Source: Verrucosispora sp. WMMD573 (lineage in GTDB: Bacteria; Actinomycetota; Actinomycetes; Mycobacteriales; Micromonosporaceae). From it: a stretch of DNA of 64,000 nt. How positions within the stretch are numbered: the stretch's first letter is position 1; each line of letters begins with the position of its first letter. Shown here in pieces: positions 41,967-50,779 of this stretch. Location of the stretch: assembly GCF_027497175.1 (NCBI RefSeq), contig NZ_CP114901.1, positions 1,984,001 to 2,048,000 on the forward strand, read 5' to 3'. The notes below the pieces were generated by a model. It did not search any database and had not been told where the DNA came from. It worked only from the letters and a program-made list of their open reading frames with translations. The position numbers and the translations under genes were made by a program.

Positions 41967-42556
41967 GGTGCCGGGCTGTGGCTCGTCGGCATGTCCGGCA
42001 TCGGTTCCCCGTGCCCGGGCGCGTAGCTCTCCTGCGCCCCGGTGAACGGCTTGGCCACCGCGCGGAACGTCTGGCTGCGCCCGTCAGCGAAGGTGAGGGT
42101 GAAGGACAGCTCGTCACCGGCCCGCACCGGCTTGGCGAGGTCCATCAGCATCAGGTGGTCGCCGCCCGGTTCCAGCTTGTACTCGCTCTTCGCCTTGATC
42201 ACCACGCCGTCCTGCTTGGCCCGCATCACCATCTTGCCGTCCGCCATGGCCATCTCGTGCAGCTCCATCGGCGACAGGTCGGTGGCGGCACCGGTGACCG
42301 TGACGTCGGTGTCGCTGTCGTTGACAAGCGTGGCGAAGGCTGCCGTCATCCCCTCGTCGGCGGCCTTCACCCAAGGATCGCGTACGCCCAGCACACCGGC
42401 CTCGACGGTGGCTTCGGCGGAGGCCGTGGCGGACGGCGTGGGGGTGGTCGACGACTCTGTCCCGGACGACCCGCAGGCGGCCAGCGAGACGATGAGCGTG
42501 GCCCCGGTGAGCAGGACCGCCGGGCGCAGGAGCCGGCGAGGCAGGGTGCTGGGCAT
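41963..42556 (-). CDS. PCu(A)C-type copper chaperone lipoprotein
   Basis: A 197-residue lipoprotein. The lipobox is SLAAC near residue 27, followed by a Ser/Thr linker. The PCu(A)C domain shows the ligand pattern H(M)x10Mx21HxM: MELHEMAM, then MVMRAKQDG, then LEPGGDHLMLMDLAKPV. It binds Cu(I) outside the membrane and delivers it to oxidases or cuproenzymes. ATG 42556 follows GAGGGGAAATTC. The C-terminus HGEPMPDMPTSHSP is also Met/His-rich. It lies 118 bases after the CopB-type ATPase gene and overlaps the DyP gene. Confidence 0.9.
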   Translation of the reverse strand: MPSTLPRRLLRPAVLLTGATLIVSLAACGSSGTESSTTPTPSATASAEATVEAGVLGVRDPWVKAADEGMTAAFATLVNDSDTDVTVTGAATDLSPMELHEMAMADGKMVMRAKQDGVVIKAKSEYKLEPGGDHLMLMDLAKPVRAGDELSFTLTFADGRSQTFRAVAKPFTGAQESYAPGHGEPMPDMPTSHSPAP

Positions 42557-42674
42557 GAATTTCCCCTCGAAGATCGACGTCACAAGGTTTGTCGTCCGGT
42601 GCTGTCCGGAAGTTCCGCGGCCGAGAGTTGCGCCGGTCACCCGCGCCGGGTTCGGCACGAAATCACCCTGCTGG

Positions 42675-44726
42675 TCAATCCGGTGGGCGCAGCTCGACGC
42701 GGCGCAGCAGTTGAGCGTTGAGCGCGACCACGATGGTGGAGGCCGACATCAGCACGGCGGCGACCGCCGGGCTCAGCGCCACGCCGGCCCAGGCCAGGAC
42801 CCCGGCGGCGAGTGGCAGCGCGACCACGTTGTAGCCGGCGGCCCAGGCCAGGTTCTGGAGCATTTTCCGGTACGCGGCCCGGGACAACCGGATCACGCCG
42901 CTCACGCCGCGCGGATCGGAGGAGGCGAGCACCACCCCTGCCGACTCGATGGCCACGTCGGTGCCGGCACCGATCGCGATGCCGACGTTCGCGCGGGCCA
43001 GGGCGGGCGCGTCGTTGACCCCGTCGCCCACCATGGCCACCCGCAGTCCACGGCGCTGCAACCCGGTCACGGTGTCGTCCTTCTCCGCTGGCAGCACCTC
43101 GGCGAAGACCTCGTCCTCACCGGCGCGGAATCCGAGGTCGGCGGCGACCGCCTCGGCGACCGGACGCGCATCCCCGGTGATCATCATGATCTTGCGGATG
43201 CCCTGGCTCCGCAGGTCGGCGACGGCCTGCCGGGCCTCCGGCCGAACCTGGTCGGCCAACGCGAGGGCACCGAGGACGACGGTGCCGTCCTGGCCGAGCC
43301 GCAGCAGGTAGAGCACCGCCGCGCCGCGCCGCGACCAGTCCTGCCGGTGCTCGTCGAGGTCGTCCGGCACGGTGACGTCGAGTTCCCGCAACAACGCCGG
43401 ACCGCCGACGGCATAGGTCACCCCGTCCACCTCGGCGCGTACCCCGCGACCGGTCATCGAGTGGAATCCGGACGCCGTCCGCTGGTCGCTCCGGTCGGCG
43501 GCGGCGGTCACGATCGCCCGGGCGAGGGGGTGCTCGCTGTCGGCCTCCACCGCCGCCGCGATGGCGAGTACATCCCGCTCAATCGCGCCGGGGCCGGCGG
43601 CGACATCGGTGAGGACGTGCTCGCCCCGGGTCAGCGTGCCGGTCTTGTCGAACAGCACCGTGTCGACGGTGCGCATCCGCTCCAGGGCCAGTCGGTCCTT
43701 GACCAGGATGCCGCCCTTGGCGGCCACCGCGGTGGACAGTGCGATGACCAGCGGGATGGCCAGTCCGAGCGCGTGCGGGCAGGCGATGACCAGCACCGTC
43801 ACCGTCCGCACCACGGCCTCGTCCACAGTGCCCAGCACAGACCAGACCACGAGGGTCAACACGGCGGTCGCGGTGGCGATGTAGAACAGCCAGGCGGCGA
43901 ACCGGTCGGCCAGCACCTGCGCCCGGCCGCTGGACTGCTGGGCCTCGCTCACCAGCCGCTGGATGCCGGCCAGCGCGGTGTCGTCCCCGACCGCCTCGAT
44001 CCTGATCCGCAGCGCCGCGTCGGTGGCCACCGTGCCGGCCACCACCCGGTCGCCGGTGGTGCGCGACACCGGACGCGACTCGCCCGTGATCATTGACTCG
44101 TCCATCTCGGCGCTACCGGCCACCACGGTGCCGTCCGCCGGAACCCGGGCACCCGGACGGACCAGGACCACATCGCCGACGCCCAGGTCGGCCACCGTCA
44201 CCCGGTGCGGTGCTCCGTTCGAGTCGAGTCGCTCGGCATCGTCCGGCAGCAATGCGGCAAGCGCCGACAGAGCGCCCCGGGCCTGGCCGATCGCCTTCAT
44301 CTCCTGCCAGTGCCCGAGCAGCATGATTGTCACCAGTGCCGCGAGTTCCCACCAGAAGTCCAGGTCGAAGGCGCCGAACGAGGTGGCCAGCGATGCCACG
44401 TAGGCAACCGTGATCGCCATCGCGATCAGCAGCATCATGCCCGGCGCCCGGTCCCGGATCTCGCGCACCGCGCCCTGAAGAAACGGCCAGCCGCCGTAGC
44501 CGAAGACCACCGTGCCGAGCACCGGCCCCACCAGGCCGATCCCGGGAAAGTCCAGTTCGTAGCCGAGCCAGTCCATCACCATGTGACTGGTGGCCACGAT
44601 CGGTACGGTCAGTGCCAGGCTCAGCCAGAACTTGCGACGAAACGCCGCAGGATCATGCCCGGCGTGCTTGTCGTGCCCGCCGTGCCCGTGCTGCTTCGGG
44701 TGGTGCTGGGTGTCGCCGTGGGACAT
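42675..44726 (-). CDS. copB: P1B-3-type copper ATPase, CopB-like
   Basis: A 683-residue heavy-metal ATPase. The N-terminus has no HMA domain but a His-rich segment (HHPKQHGHGGHDKHAGHD, about residues 8-25). The ion-site motif is CPH at residues 316-318, which defines the CopB/P1B-3 class associated with Cu(II)/Cu(I) export. The actuator TGES, phosphorylated Asp in DKTGT, the nucleotide-domain HP in SEHPLARAI, and GDGVNDA are present. ATG 44726 has GGGAGG seven bases upstream; the longer frame to 44759 would run through the operator. A CsoR-type palindrome lies 25 bases upstream of the start. Confidence 0.94.
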   Translation of the reverse strand: MSHGDTQHHPKQHGHGGHDKHAGHDPAAFRRKFWLSLALTVPIVATSHMVMDWLGYELDFPGIGLVGPVLGTVVFGYGGWPFLQGAVREIRDRAPGMMLLIAMAITVAYVASLATSFGAFDLDFWWELAALVTIMLLGHWQEMKAIGQARGALSALAALLPDDAERLDSNGAPHRVTVADLGVGDVVLVRPGARVPADGTVVAGSAEMDESMITGESRPVSRTTGDRVVAGTVATDAALRIRIEAVGDDTALAGIQRLVSEAQQSSGRAQVLADRFAAWLFYIATATAVLTLVVWSVLGTVDEAVVRTVTVLVIACPHALGLAIPLVIALSTAVAAKGGILVKDRLALERMRTVDTVLFDKTGTLTRGEHVLTDVAAGPGAIERDVLAIAAAVEADSEHPLARAIVTAAADRSDQRTASGFHSMTGRGVRAEVDGVTYAVGGPALLRELDVTVPDDLDEHRQDWSRRGAAVLYLLRLGQDGTVVLGALALADQVRPEARQAVADLRSQGIRKIMMITGDARPVAEAVAADLGFRAGEDEVFAEVLPAEKDDTVTGLQRRGLRVAMVGDGVNDAPALARANVGIAIGAGTDVAIESAGVVLASSDPRGVSGVIRLSRAAYRKMLQNLAWAAGYNVVALPLAAGVLAWAGVALSPAVAAVLMSASTIVVALNAQLLRRVELRPPD

Positions 44727-44750
44727 GTCATCGCCTCCCGACACCAACAT

Positions 44751-44767
44751 ATACCCCATGGGGGTAT
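44751..44767. promoter_or_regulatory. CsoR-type operator upstream of copB
   Basis: ATACCCC-ATG-GGGGTAT is a perfect 7-base inverted repeat around three bases, the same palindrome as the sites at 17392 and 17428. It lies just ahead of the copB ribosome binding site, so the CsoR encoded at 17080-17376 probably controls this cluster too. Confidence 0.8.
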
Positions 44768-45048
44768 CGCTACGCTCTTAACAAAATCGGGCCAGATTGG
44801 ACCTCGCCCGTTCCGCCATTCATCTCCAATGATCGGTCGGACAAGTTTCGCTTTCGTGCTTCCGGCCCATGTCCGAGACGTCAGTCAACCCGCCGGCGGG
44901 CGAGTAGGGATCTAGAGGTGAACCGATACATCGTGGTAGGAATGGCGCTCTGACGTGGGCAGGCACGCCCACCCTCCACCATGTAAGCGACGGGCACGTC
45001 GGTTTCTGCTGAGATCAACGTCGATGAGGCTAGGGGCGGAGTTCGCCG

Positions 45049-47532
45049 GTGACACGTGCTACAGCGGCAGCCGCAGTGCGTACCCATGCCGAAGCGCGCC
45101 GGGGATGGCTGACGCGGGGCAGCATCGTCCGTCTGCTACGGCTGCTGGTCGCCGTACCACTGATCGCAGTCGTAGCCTTCGCCGGCCTGGCCCTTGAGGG
45201 TACGGTTCGGCAGGTGCTCAACGCGGGCACCGTGCACGACGTCGTCACACTCTCCACCCAGGCCGGCGCGCTCGCCCGTGCGCTACAGGCCGAACGGGTG
45301 ATCGCCGCGGTCGAGGTGACCACCCAGAGCCAGGCCGCCAGCGCCACCTTCGACGATCAGGTCGCCCGGACCGACGCCGAGATCGTCGAGTTCCAGCGGC
45401 GCAGGGACGACGTGTCGACCGGGAGCTCCGCCCTGCAACGGATCGACGCCGGTCTGACGGCGCTCGGCTCGGTACGCGAGCAGGTCCGATCGAGCCCTCG
45501 CGCCACCCTGTCCGCGATCGCCTTCAGCTACCGCATCCTCGTCGCGGACCTGCTCACCTTCCGTGCGTCCGTGGCCACCGACACCTCGACGAACATCGCC
45601 GACGACGTCCGGGCCGCGGTGGCGGTCTCCGAGGCGGGCGAGGCGATCGGTCAGCTTCAGGTCATCGTGCTGCGCAGCCTCGCCGGGGGCGAACTGACCC
45701 CGGCCGGACAGCAGGAGATCGTCGGTGCCCAGGCCCGATACGCCGAGGCCGCCAACGCCTTCCTGGCCCTCGCCGAACCGGGCTGGGCAGCCAGCTGGGA
45801 GCAGATCGGTACCGATCCCCAGGTCGTCGCCGCCCAACGGCTTCAGGACCAGGTGGGCCGGACACTTCCCGGTGGACGGCTCGCCGTCGACCCGGACGCC
45901 TGGGTCGAGGCCACCGACGGTTGGGTCAGCCAGATGTTCCGGATCCAGAGCGACCTGGATGCCGCCGTCGCCGACCGGGTGTCAACCGAACGCGGGCAAC
46001 TGCTGCGCAACGCGCTGCTACAGGGCGTCGGCATCTTCCTGGTCCTGGCGCTCACCGCCGTACTGACCGGTGTGGTGGCGCGGCGGATCACCCGGCGGCT
46101 GCGGTCGCTGCGCAACACGGTGACCAAGGTGGCGTACGACCGGCTACCGGCCGTCGTCCGGGAGCTCAGCGCCGCCCCACCCGGCAGCGTGCAACCCAAC
46201 GAGGTGGCGGACCGTTCCGTTTCGGAATTCCAGATCACCGGTTCCGACGAGATCGCCGAGGTGGCCACCGCGACCCGGGCACTGCACCGGGAAGCGGTCC
46301 GGATCGCAGGCGAACAGGCGGTGATGCGGGCCAACATCGCGGAGATCTTCGTCCATCTCTCGCGACGTGAGCAGCGGCTGGTGGACGCGATACTCGCTCA
46401 GGTCGACGAGGTGGAGCGCGACGAGGCCGACCCCGAACGTCTCCAGCAGCTGTACCAACTGGACCATCTCGCGACCCGGATGGCCCGGATCAACCAGAGC
46501 CTGCTGGTGCTCGGTGGTTCCGGCATCTCCCGGGTACGCCAGGAGCCGGTTCCGCTGGATCACGTGATCCAGGCCGCGTTGTCCCAGATCGAGCACTACA
46601 CCCGGGTCCGGATCGGCACCGTCGACAAGGAACTCGCGATCGCCGGCACGGCGGTCGACGAGATCGTGCATCTGGTCGCCGAACTGCTGGACAACGCGAC
46701 CGGGTACTCCCGGCCGGAGGCCGAGGTGCTGGTCACCGGGCACGCTCTCTCCGACCGGGCCATCGTGCAGGTGGTGGACCAGGGCGTCGGGCTCTCCGCC
46801 CAGCGGTGCGAGCAGCTGAACATGGCGCTCGCCAACCCGTCGTCGATCGACGTGTCGGGCGTGCGGGCCATGGGTCTGACCGTGGTTGCCCGGCTCGCCG
46901 CCCGGCTCGCCGTCCGGGTCGAGCTGCACCCCGGGCCTACGGGCGGCACGGTGGCCGAGATCACGCTGCCGGCGTCGATCGTCGTACGCCGGCCGGTGCA
47001 GCAGCCGCAGCCGGTGGAGTCCGAACTGGGCCGGGGTCGCCCCTCCGCCGCCGGGGGACGCCCGGCCATGCCCTCCGGGACCCGCGCCAGCCTCCCCGTG
47101 GCCGGCTCCGGCAACCCTGTGCCGGACGCTGGACGAGTCCCGGTCGGTGTCGGCGCGGTTCGCGCGAGTACCCCGGCGCCGCCCAACTCCGTCGCCGCGC
47201 CGCCCGTACCCGCACCGCTGTTCCAGCCGCAACCCGCCGCGGTGCGGCTGCCGGCCGGTCCGACGGTGAACGGCTGGTTCAAGACCGCCCTCGACGGTGA
47301 CTCGGTGGCCGTCACCTGGCCGGTCGATGCCGGTGAGAAGTGGGCGAGCGCCACTCCAGCGCCGTCCACCCAGGTCGGGTTGCCACGCCGGGTGCCGCAG
47401 CCGCATCTGGTTCCCGAGACGCCGCAACCGAGCGCGGACCCGCAGCGGAAGCTGGATCCGGCAACCGTTGCGGCGGCCATGTCGGCCTACGCCAAGGGCG
47501 TCGCCGGACGCCGGGCCCCCAACTCCTTCTGA
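45049..47532 (+). CDS. Transmembrane sensor kinase with nitrate/nitrite-type sensing domain (CvnA-like)
   Basis: An 827-residue membrane protein. A first membrane segment (about residues 28-50) and a second (about 325-345) enclose a helical external NIT-type sensor domain. A HAMP-like linker and dimerisation helix follow (LDHLATRMARINQSLLVLGG near residue 485), then an HATPase domain with ELLDNATGYSRPEAEV and DQGVGLSAQ. The last 190 residues are Pro/Ala/Arg-rich and disordered. This is the architecture of the first gene of streptomycete conservons. GTG 45049 follows GGAG. Phosphotransfer has not been shown for most members. The roadblock and solute-binding genes follow in one operon. Confidence 0.87.
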   Translation: MTRATAAAAVRTHAEARRGWLTRGSIVRLLRLLVAVPLIAVVAFAGLALEGTVRQVLNAGTVHDVVTLSTQAGALARALQAERVIAAVEVTTQSQAASATFDDQVARTDAEIVEFQRRRDDVSTGSSALQRIDAGLTALGSVREQVRSSPRATLSAIAFSYRILVADLLTFRASVATDTSTNIADDVRAAVAVSEAGEAIGQLQVIVLRSLAGGELTPAGQQEIVGAQARYAEAANAFLALAEPGWAASWEQIGTDPQVVAAQRLQDQVGRTLPGGRLAVDPDAWVEATDGWVSQMFRIQSDLDAAVADRVSTERGQLLRNALLQGVGIFLVLALTAVLTGVVARRITRRLRSLRNTVTKVAYDRLPAVVRELSAAPPGSVQPNEVADRSVSEFQITGSDEIAEVATATRALHREAVRIAGEQAVMRANIAEIFVHLSRREQRLVDAILAQVDEVERDEADPERLQQLYQLDHLATRMARINQSLLVLGGSGISRVRQEPVPLDHVIQAALSQIEHYTRVRIGTVDKELAIAGTAVDEIVHLVAELLDNATGYSRPEAEVLVTGHALSDRAIVQVVDQGVGLSAQRCEQLNMALANPSSIDVSGVRAMGLTVVARLAARLAVRVELHPGPTGGTVAEITLPASIVVRRPVQQPQPVESELGRGRPSAAGGRPAMPSGTRASLPVAGSGNPVPDAGRVPVGVGAVRASTPAPPNSVAAPPVPAPLFQPQPAAVRLPAGPTVNGWFKTALDGDSVAVTWPVDAGEKWASATPAPSTQVGLPRRVPQPHLVPETPQPSADPQRKLDPATVAAAMSAYAKGVAGRRAPNSF

Positions 47533-47570
47533 CGCTGACCGTCCACCCCTCCCCGATCTGGAGTGACGTC

Positions 47571-47975
47571 GTGACAAGCCCGAACGACCTGAGCTGGCTG
47601 TTGCAGAACTTCGTGAACCGTACTCCTGAGGTCAGTCATGCCCTCGCCATCTCCACCGACGGACTGGTCCTGGCACACAATCACGGCCTGCCCCGCGACC
47701 GGGCGGATCAGCTCGCCGCCACCGGCAGCGGCCTGATCGCCCTGCTCGTCGGAGCTGCCCGGTTCTTTGAGGCGGGCTCGGTGATCTCGAACGTGACCCA
47801 GATGGACGGCGGCTTCATGTTCTGCATGTCGTTCAGCGACGGGGCCTCGCTGCTCGTGCTGGCGTCCCCGGTCTGCGACGTGGGCCAGGTCTCGTACGAG
47901 ATGACCGACCTGGCGAACCGGATGGGTGAGGTGCTGACCCCGGCGGTGCGGTCCCAATTGCTGGGGATGCTGTGA
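47571..47975 (+). CDS. Roadblock/LC7 domain protein (CvnB-like)
   Basis: A 134-residue MglB-like roadblock protein, a family that acts as a GTPase-activating or scaffolding partner of small GTPases. The fold is visible in LSWLLQNFVNRTPEVSHALAI, STDGLVLAHNHGL, SGLIALLVGAARFFEAG and the ending YEMTDLANRMGEVL. GTG 47571 has GGAG eight bases upstream, 38 bases after the kinase stop. In conservons the next genes encode a DUF742 protein and a GTPase; here a lipoprotein gene overlaps it instead by four bases, so its usual partners are missing from this locus. Confidence 0.9.
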   Translation: MTSPNDLSWLLQNFVNRTPEVSHALAISTDGLVLAHNHGLPRDRADQLAATGSGLIALLVGAARFFEAGSVISNVTQMDGGFMFCMSFSDGASLLVLASPVCDVGQVSYEMTDLANRMGEVLTPAVRSQLLGML

Positions 47976-49162
47976 GCGCCAGCCACCCCGCCCGTCGACT
48001 CGTCGCGGCCCTGCTGACCGGCGTGCTGGTCGCCGCCACCGCCGCCTGTGACGGCGGGTCGGAACCGCAACGGCAGACCATCCGGATCGGGATGATCACC
48101 GCCCTGGCCGGGTCGCTTGAGGCACCCGGCTCCGAGCTGCGCGACGGCTTCCAGCTCTACCTGGACATGCGCGGCCGGCAGTTGGGCGGCCACCCGGCCG
48201 AGCTGATCGTCGCCGACGAGGGATACGAGCGCGACGTGACAGTCGAATCCGCCACGAAGCTGCTGGAGCAGGATCGCGTCTCGGCGATCACGGGCATCAT
48301 CAACGGCGGCAGCGTGGCCGCCATCCTGCCGCTCATCGACAAGCACAAGGTTCCGCTGGTCGGTGCCCTGGGGCGGCCGGCGCTGACCGACGTGACGTAC
48401 ATCTGGCACACCAACCTGATCTCCGTGGAGCCCGGCGTGGCCATGGCGCCGTTCGTCAAGCAGGAGGTGGGGCAGGGTCGGGTCTACGCCATCGGGCCGG
48501 ACTTCCAGAGCGGTCGCGACGAGTTGCGCGGCTTCGTCGAGACGTTCACCGACCTGGGTGGCCGGCTGGCCAACCCCGGCGGCAAGGCCGTCTTCAGCCC
48601 GTTCCCGGTCACCGAGGACTTCGGGCCGTACCTGGACGAGATCGCCGAGTCCGGCGCCGACGCGGTCTACTGCTTCTTCGACGCGCAGAACGCCATCACC
48701 TTCGTCAAGCAGTACGCCGCATCCCCCGTCGCCGACCTTCCGCTCTACGCGGCGGGCTTCGTGACCGAGCCGGCGAGTCTGGTCGAGCAGGGCGACGCGG
48801 CCGAGGGCATCTACAACGGGCTGAACTACTCACCCGACCTCGACAACGCGGCCAACCGGGAATTCGTCGCCGCCTGGAACGCGGCCTACCCGGGCCGGGT
48901 ACCCACCTCGATCGTGATGGCGTCGTACGACGCGGCAGCCGTACTGGACCGGGCGATCGCCGCAGCGGGCACGAACCCCACCCCAGAGCAGATCAACGCC
49001 GCGATCGCCGGCCTCGGGCAGCTCAACAGCCCTCGGGGGCCCTGGCAGTTCGCGAAGTCCACCCACGCGCCGATCCAGAAGTGGTACCTCCGCCAGGTTC
49101 GCCGGGACGGACGGGCCCTGACGAACGTCGTCGTCTCGGAACTGGCCACCCTCGGCGGCTGA
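47972..49162 (+). CDS. Solute-binding lipoprotein, branched-chain amino acid/amide type
   Basis: A 396-residue type I periplasmic-binding protein (Peripla_BP_6-like). The lipobox is ATAAC near residue 26. Two lobes follow with IRIGMITALAGSLEAPG, YERDVTVESATKLLEQDRV, SAITGIINGGSVAAILPL, ADAVYCFFDAQNAITFVKQY and SYDAAAVLDRAI. GTG 47972 overlaps the roadblock stop by four bases. No permease or ATPase genes are adjacent, so it may act as a ligand receptor for the sensor kinase encoded two genes upstream rather than in uptake. That role is inferred only from the operon. Confidence 0.87.
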   Translation: MSASHPARRLVAALLTGVLVAATAACDGGSEPQRQTIRIGMITALAGSLEAPGSELRDGFQLYLDMRGRQLGGHPAELIVADEGYERDVTVESATKLLEQDRVSAITGIINGGSVAAILPLIDKHKVPLVGALGRPALTDVTYIWHTNLISVEPGVAMAPFVKQEVGQGRVYAIGPDFQSGRDELRGFVETFTDLGGRLANPGGKAVFSPFPVTEDFGPYLDEIAESGADAVYCFFDAQNAITFVKQYAASPVADLPLYAAGFVTEPASLVEQGDAAEGIYNGLNYSPDLDNAANREFVAAWNAAYPGRVPTSIVMASYDAAAVLDRAIAAAGTNPTPEQINAAIAGLGQLNSPRGPWQFAKSTHAPIQKWYLRQVRRDGRALTNVVVSELATLGG

Positions 49163-49214
49163 CCCCGGCGGTCTGCGGGTAACTCCGCCTTGGCGGGCAA
49201 GCGGTGCCCGGGCG

Positions 49215-50240
49215 CTACCGGCTGCGTTCCACGACGTACTCGGGTAGGCCGAGCAGGAATCGCCCGTCCTCGGAGTCGGCCGCCGGCCCCAACGCCCGCT
49301 CTCCCTCCCGAGATGCGGCGGCGGCCAGGTCACGGGCGCTGCGGCGGGCGGACTCGACGCAGTCGTAGGCGAGCAGCCGCCCGTGCAGCCAACGCACCTC
49401 AGCCGCCGTGCGCTCCGCTCGGGTGAGGCGCAGGAACGCGACGAGCCGCTCGCGCTCGTCACCGGTACACCGCCGCATGAAGTCGATGAGGATAAGCGTC
49501 CGCTTGCCCTCCCAGAGGTCGCCCGCGATCTCCTTGCCGTAGCGGGCGAAGTCCCCCACGAGGTTGAGCGCGTCGTCCTGGATCTGGAACGCGGCACCCA
49601 GATACCAGCCGTAGCGGTCGAGGACGTCGACCGCGTCATGCTGGCCCGTGGCGACCAGGATGCCGGTACGGCACGGGTAGATGCAGGTGTACCAGGAGGT
49701 CTTCTTCAGGCACATCCGGTAGTAGTCGTCCGCGTCGAGGTCGCACACGTTGTCGCGGATCCAGCCGACCTCGATCGCCTGCCCCTCCAACGAGTGACGC
49801 AGCATGAGTTGGGTCTCTTCGAACAGCCGCCACGCGATCCCCGAGCCGAGGTCCCGGCGGTTGGCGGCGAGCCGCTGCAACGCGAGCAGGTTCGTCATGT
49901 TCCCCACGTTGAGGGCGACACCGACTCCGTACTCGCCGTGCAGGGTCTGTGCGCCGCGCCGCTGCTCGCTCTCGTCCTGGATGTCGTCATGGATCAGAAA
50001 CGCGTTGTGGAACAGCTCCACAGTCACCGCGGCGTTGAGTCCCACCGACGGCGTGCCACCGAAGGCCCGGCAGGCCGCGAGGCAGAGCGCGGCCCGCAGC
50101 CCCTTGCCCCAACGCCGGGGATACTCACTCACCAGGTCGTAGAGGTAGTTCGGTCCGCCCGATGGCACACCAGCGAGGAGCGCGTCGACCGCGAGGACGC
50201 GATAGCGCTCCAGCATCTGGGTGACATGGCCGCCGGTCAC
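49215..50240 (-). CDS. Polyprenyl synthetase (trans-isoprenyl diphosphate synthase)
   Basis: A 341-residue all-helical prenyltransferase chain-elongation enzyme. The first aspartate-rich motif reads HDDIQDES (DDxxD-like with Asp-Asp-Ile-Gln-Asp), the second is FQIQDDALNLVGDFARYGKE, and the Gly-Lys-Arg pair GKGLRAAL lies near residue 45. The five-residue region before the first motif (VELFHNAFLI) has Phe and Asn rather than two bulky aromatics, so the product length is uncertain. GTG 50240 is chosen with a weak ribosome binding site. A small helical protein gene ends 13 bases upstream and may be in the same transcript. No terpene cyclase is nearby. Confidence 0.88.
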   Translation of the reverse strand: MTGGHVTQMLERYRVLAVDALLAGVPSGGPNYLYDLVSEYPRRWGKGLRAALCLAACRAFGGTPSVGLNAAVTVELFHNAFLIHDDIQDESEQRRGAQTLHGEYGVGVALNVGNMTNLLALQRLAANRRDLGSGIAWRLFEETQLMLRHSLEGQAIEVGWIRDNVCDLDADDYYRMCLKKTSWYTCIYPCRTGILVATGQHDAVDVLDRYGWYLGAAFQIQDDALNLVGDFARYGKEIAGDLWEGKRTLILIDFMRRCTGDERERLVAFLRLTRAERTAAEVRWLHGRLLAYDCVESARRSARDLAAAASREGERALGPAADSEDGRFLLGLPEYVVERSR

Positions 50241-50253
50241 GCCGGTGATCCGG

Positions 50254-50670
50254 CTACCTGTCCGAGGGCGTGGGCTTCTGCCTGGCCTCCGGCGTGAGCC
50301 GGTCGACCAGTCCGTTCGTCATGTCCGGCACGAGCCGCGCGAGGTTGAGCACGCCGTCGAGGACGTCGTGAGCGTCCGACGTGTACCGCCGGATGACCTC
50401 ACCACGCCGGTCGTCGGAGGTCTTCAACTGCGCGACCACGGTGTCGATAAGTGCGTGCCCGTCGGTGCGGACCCGCGTCACCAACTCGTCGAACGCCTCC
50501 GGGTCCACCCGGCGGTCGGCGCTCAGCTTCTCCTCCAGCCGCCGCGCGCTGGCAATGCCCGCCGCGAGTTCCTCCTCCAGCACGCTGGCCGCGTGGGTCA
50601 CCGTCTCGGAGGTCTCCTCGGCCACCTTTTGAAAACGCTCGTCGCTGTGCTCACGCCCACTGCTCTCCAT
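50254..50670 (-). CDS. Small helical protein of unknown function
   Basis: A 138-residue, Cys-free, strongly acidic and helical protein (MESSGREHSDERFQKVAEET, then long heptads through RLEEKLSADRRVDPEAFDEL and DVLDGVLNLARLVPDMT). It has no signal peptide or membrane helix. I do not recognise a family. ATG 50670 is the only start in a suitable place and its upstream sequence lacks a clear ribosome binding site on this strand. It lies just upstream of the polyprenyl synthase gene. Codon bias and composition look genuine. Confidence 0.6.
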   Translation of the reverse strand: MESSGREHSDERFQKVAEETSETVTHAASVLEEELAAGIASARRLEEKLSADRRVDPEAFDELVTRVRTDGHALIDTVVAQLKTSDDRRGEVIRRYTSDAHDVLDGVLNLARLVPDMTNGLVDRLTPEARQKPTPSDR

Positions 50671-50779
50671 GAAAGGAGTGTTGGTGAGCCGGCACCCGAC
50701 CGGGTAGAGATGTGTCGAAATGGTGACTGAGGGTAGTTCGAGTCGAAAGCCCCGCGCGGCCTTCTGGCGGACGGTCAGC

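Noticed and set aside
42042..44096. 684-residue plus-strand frame opposite the copper cluster
   Set aside because: Shadow of the PCu(A)C and CopB-type ATPase genes, which have clear motifs on the other strand.
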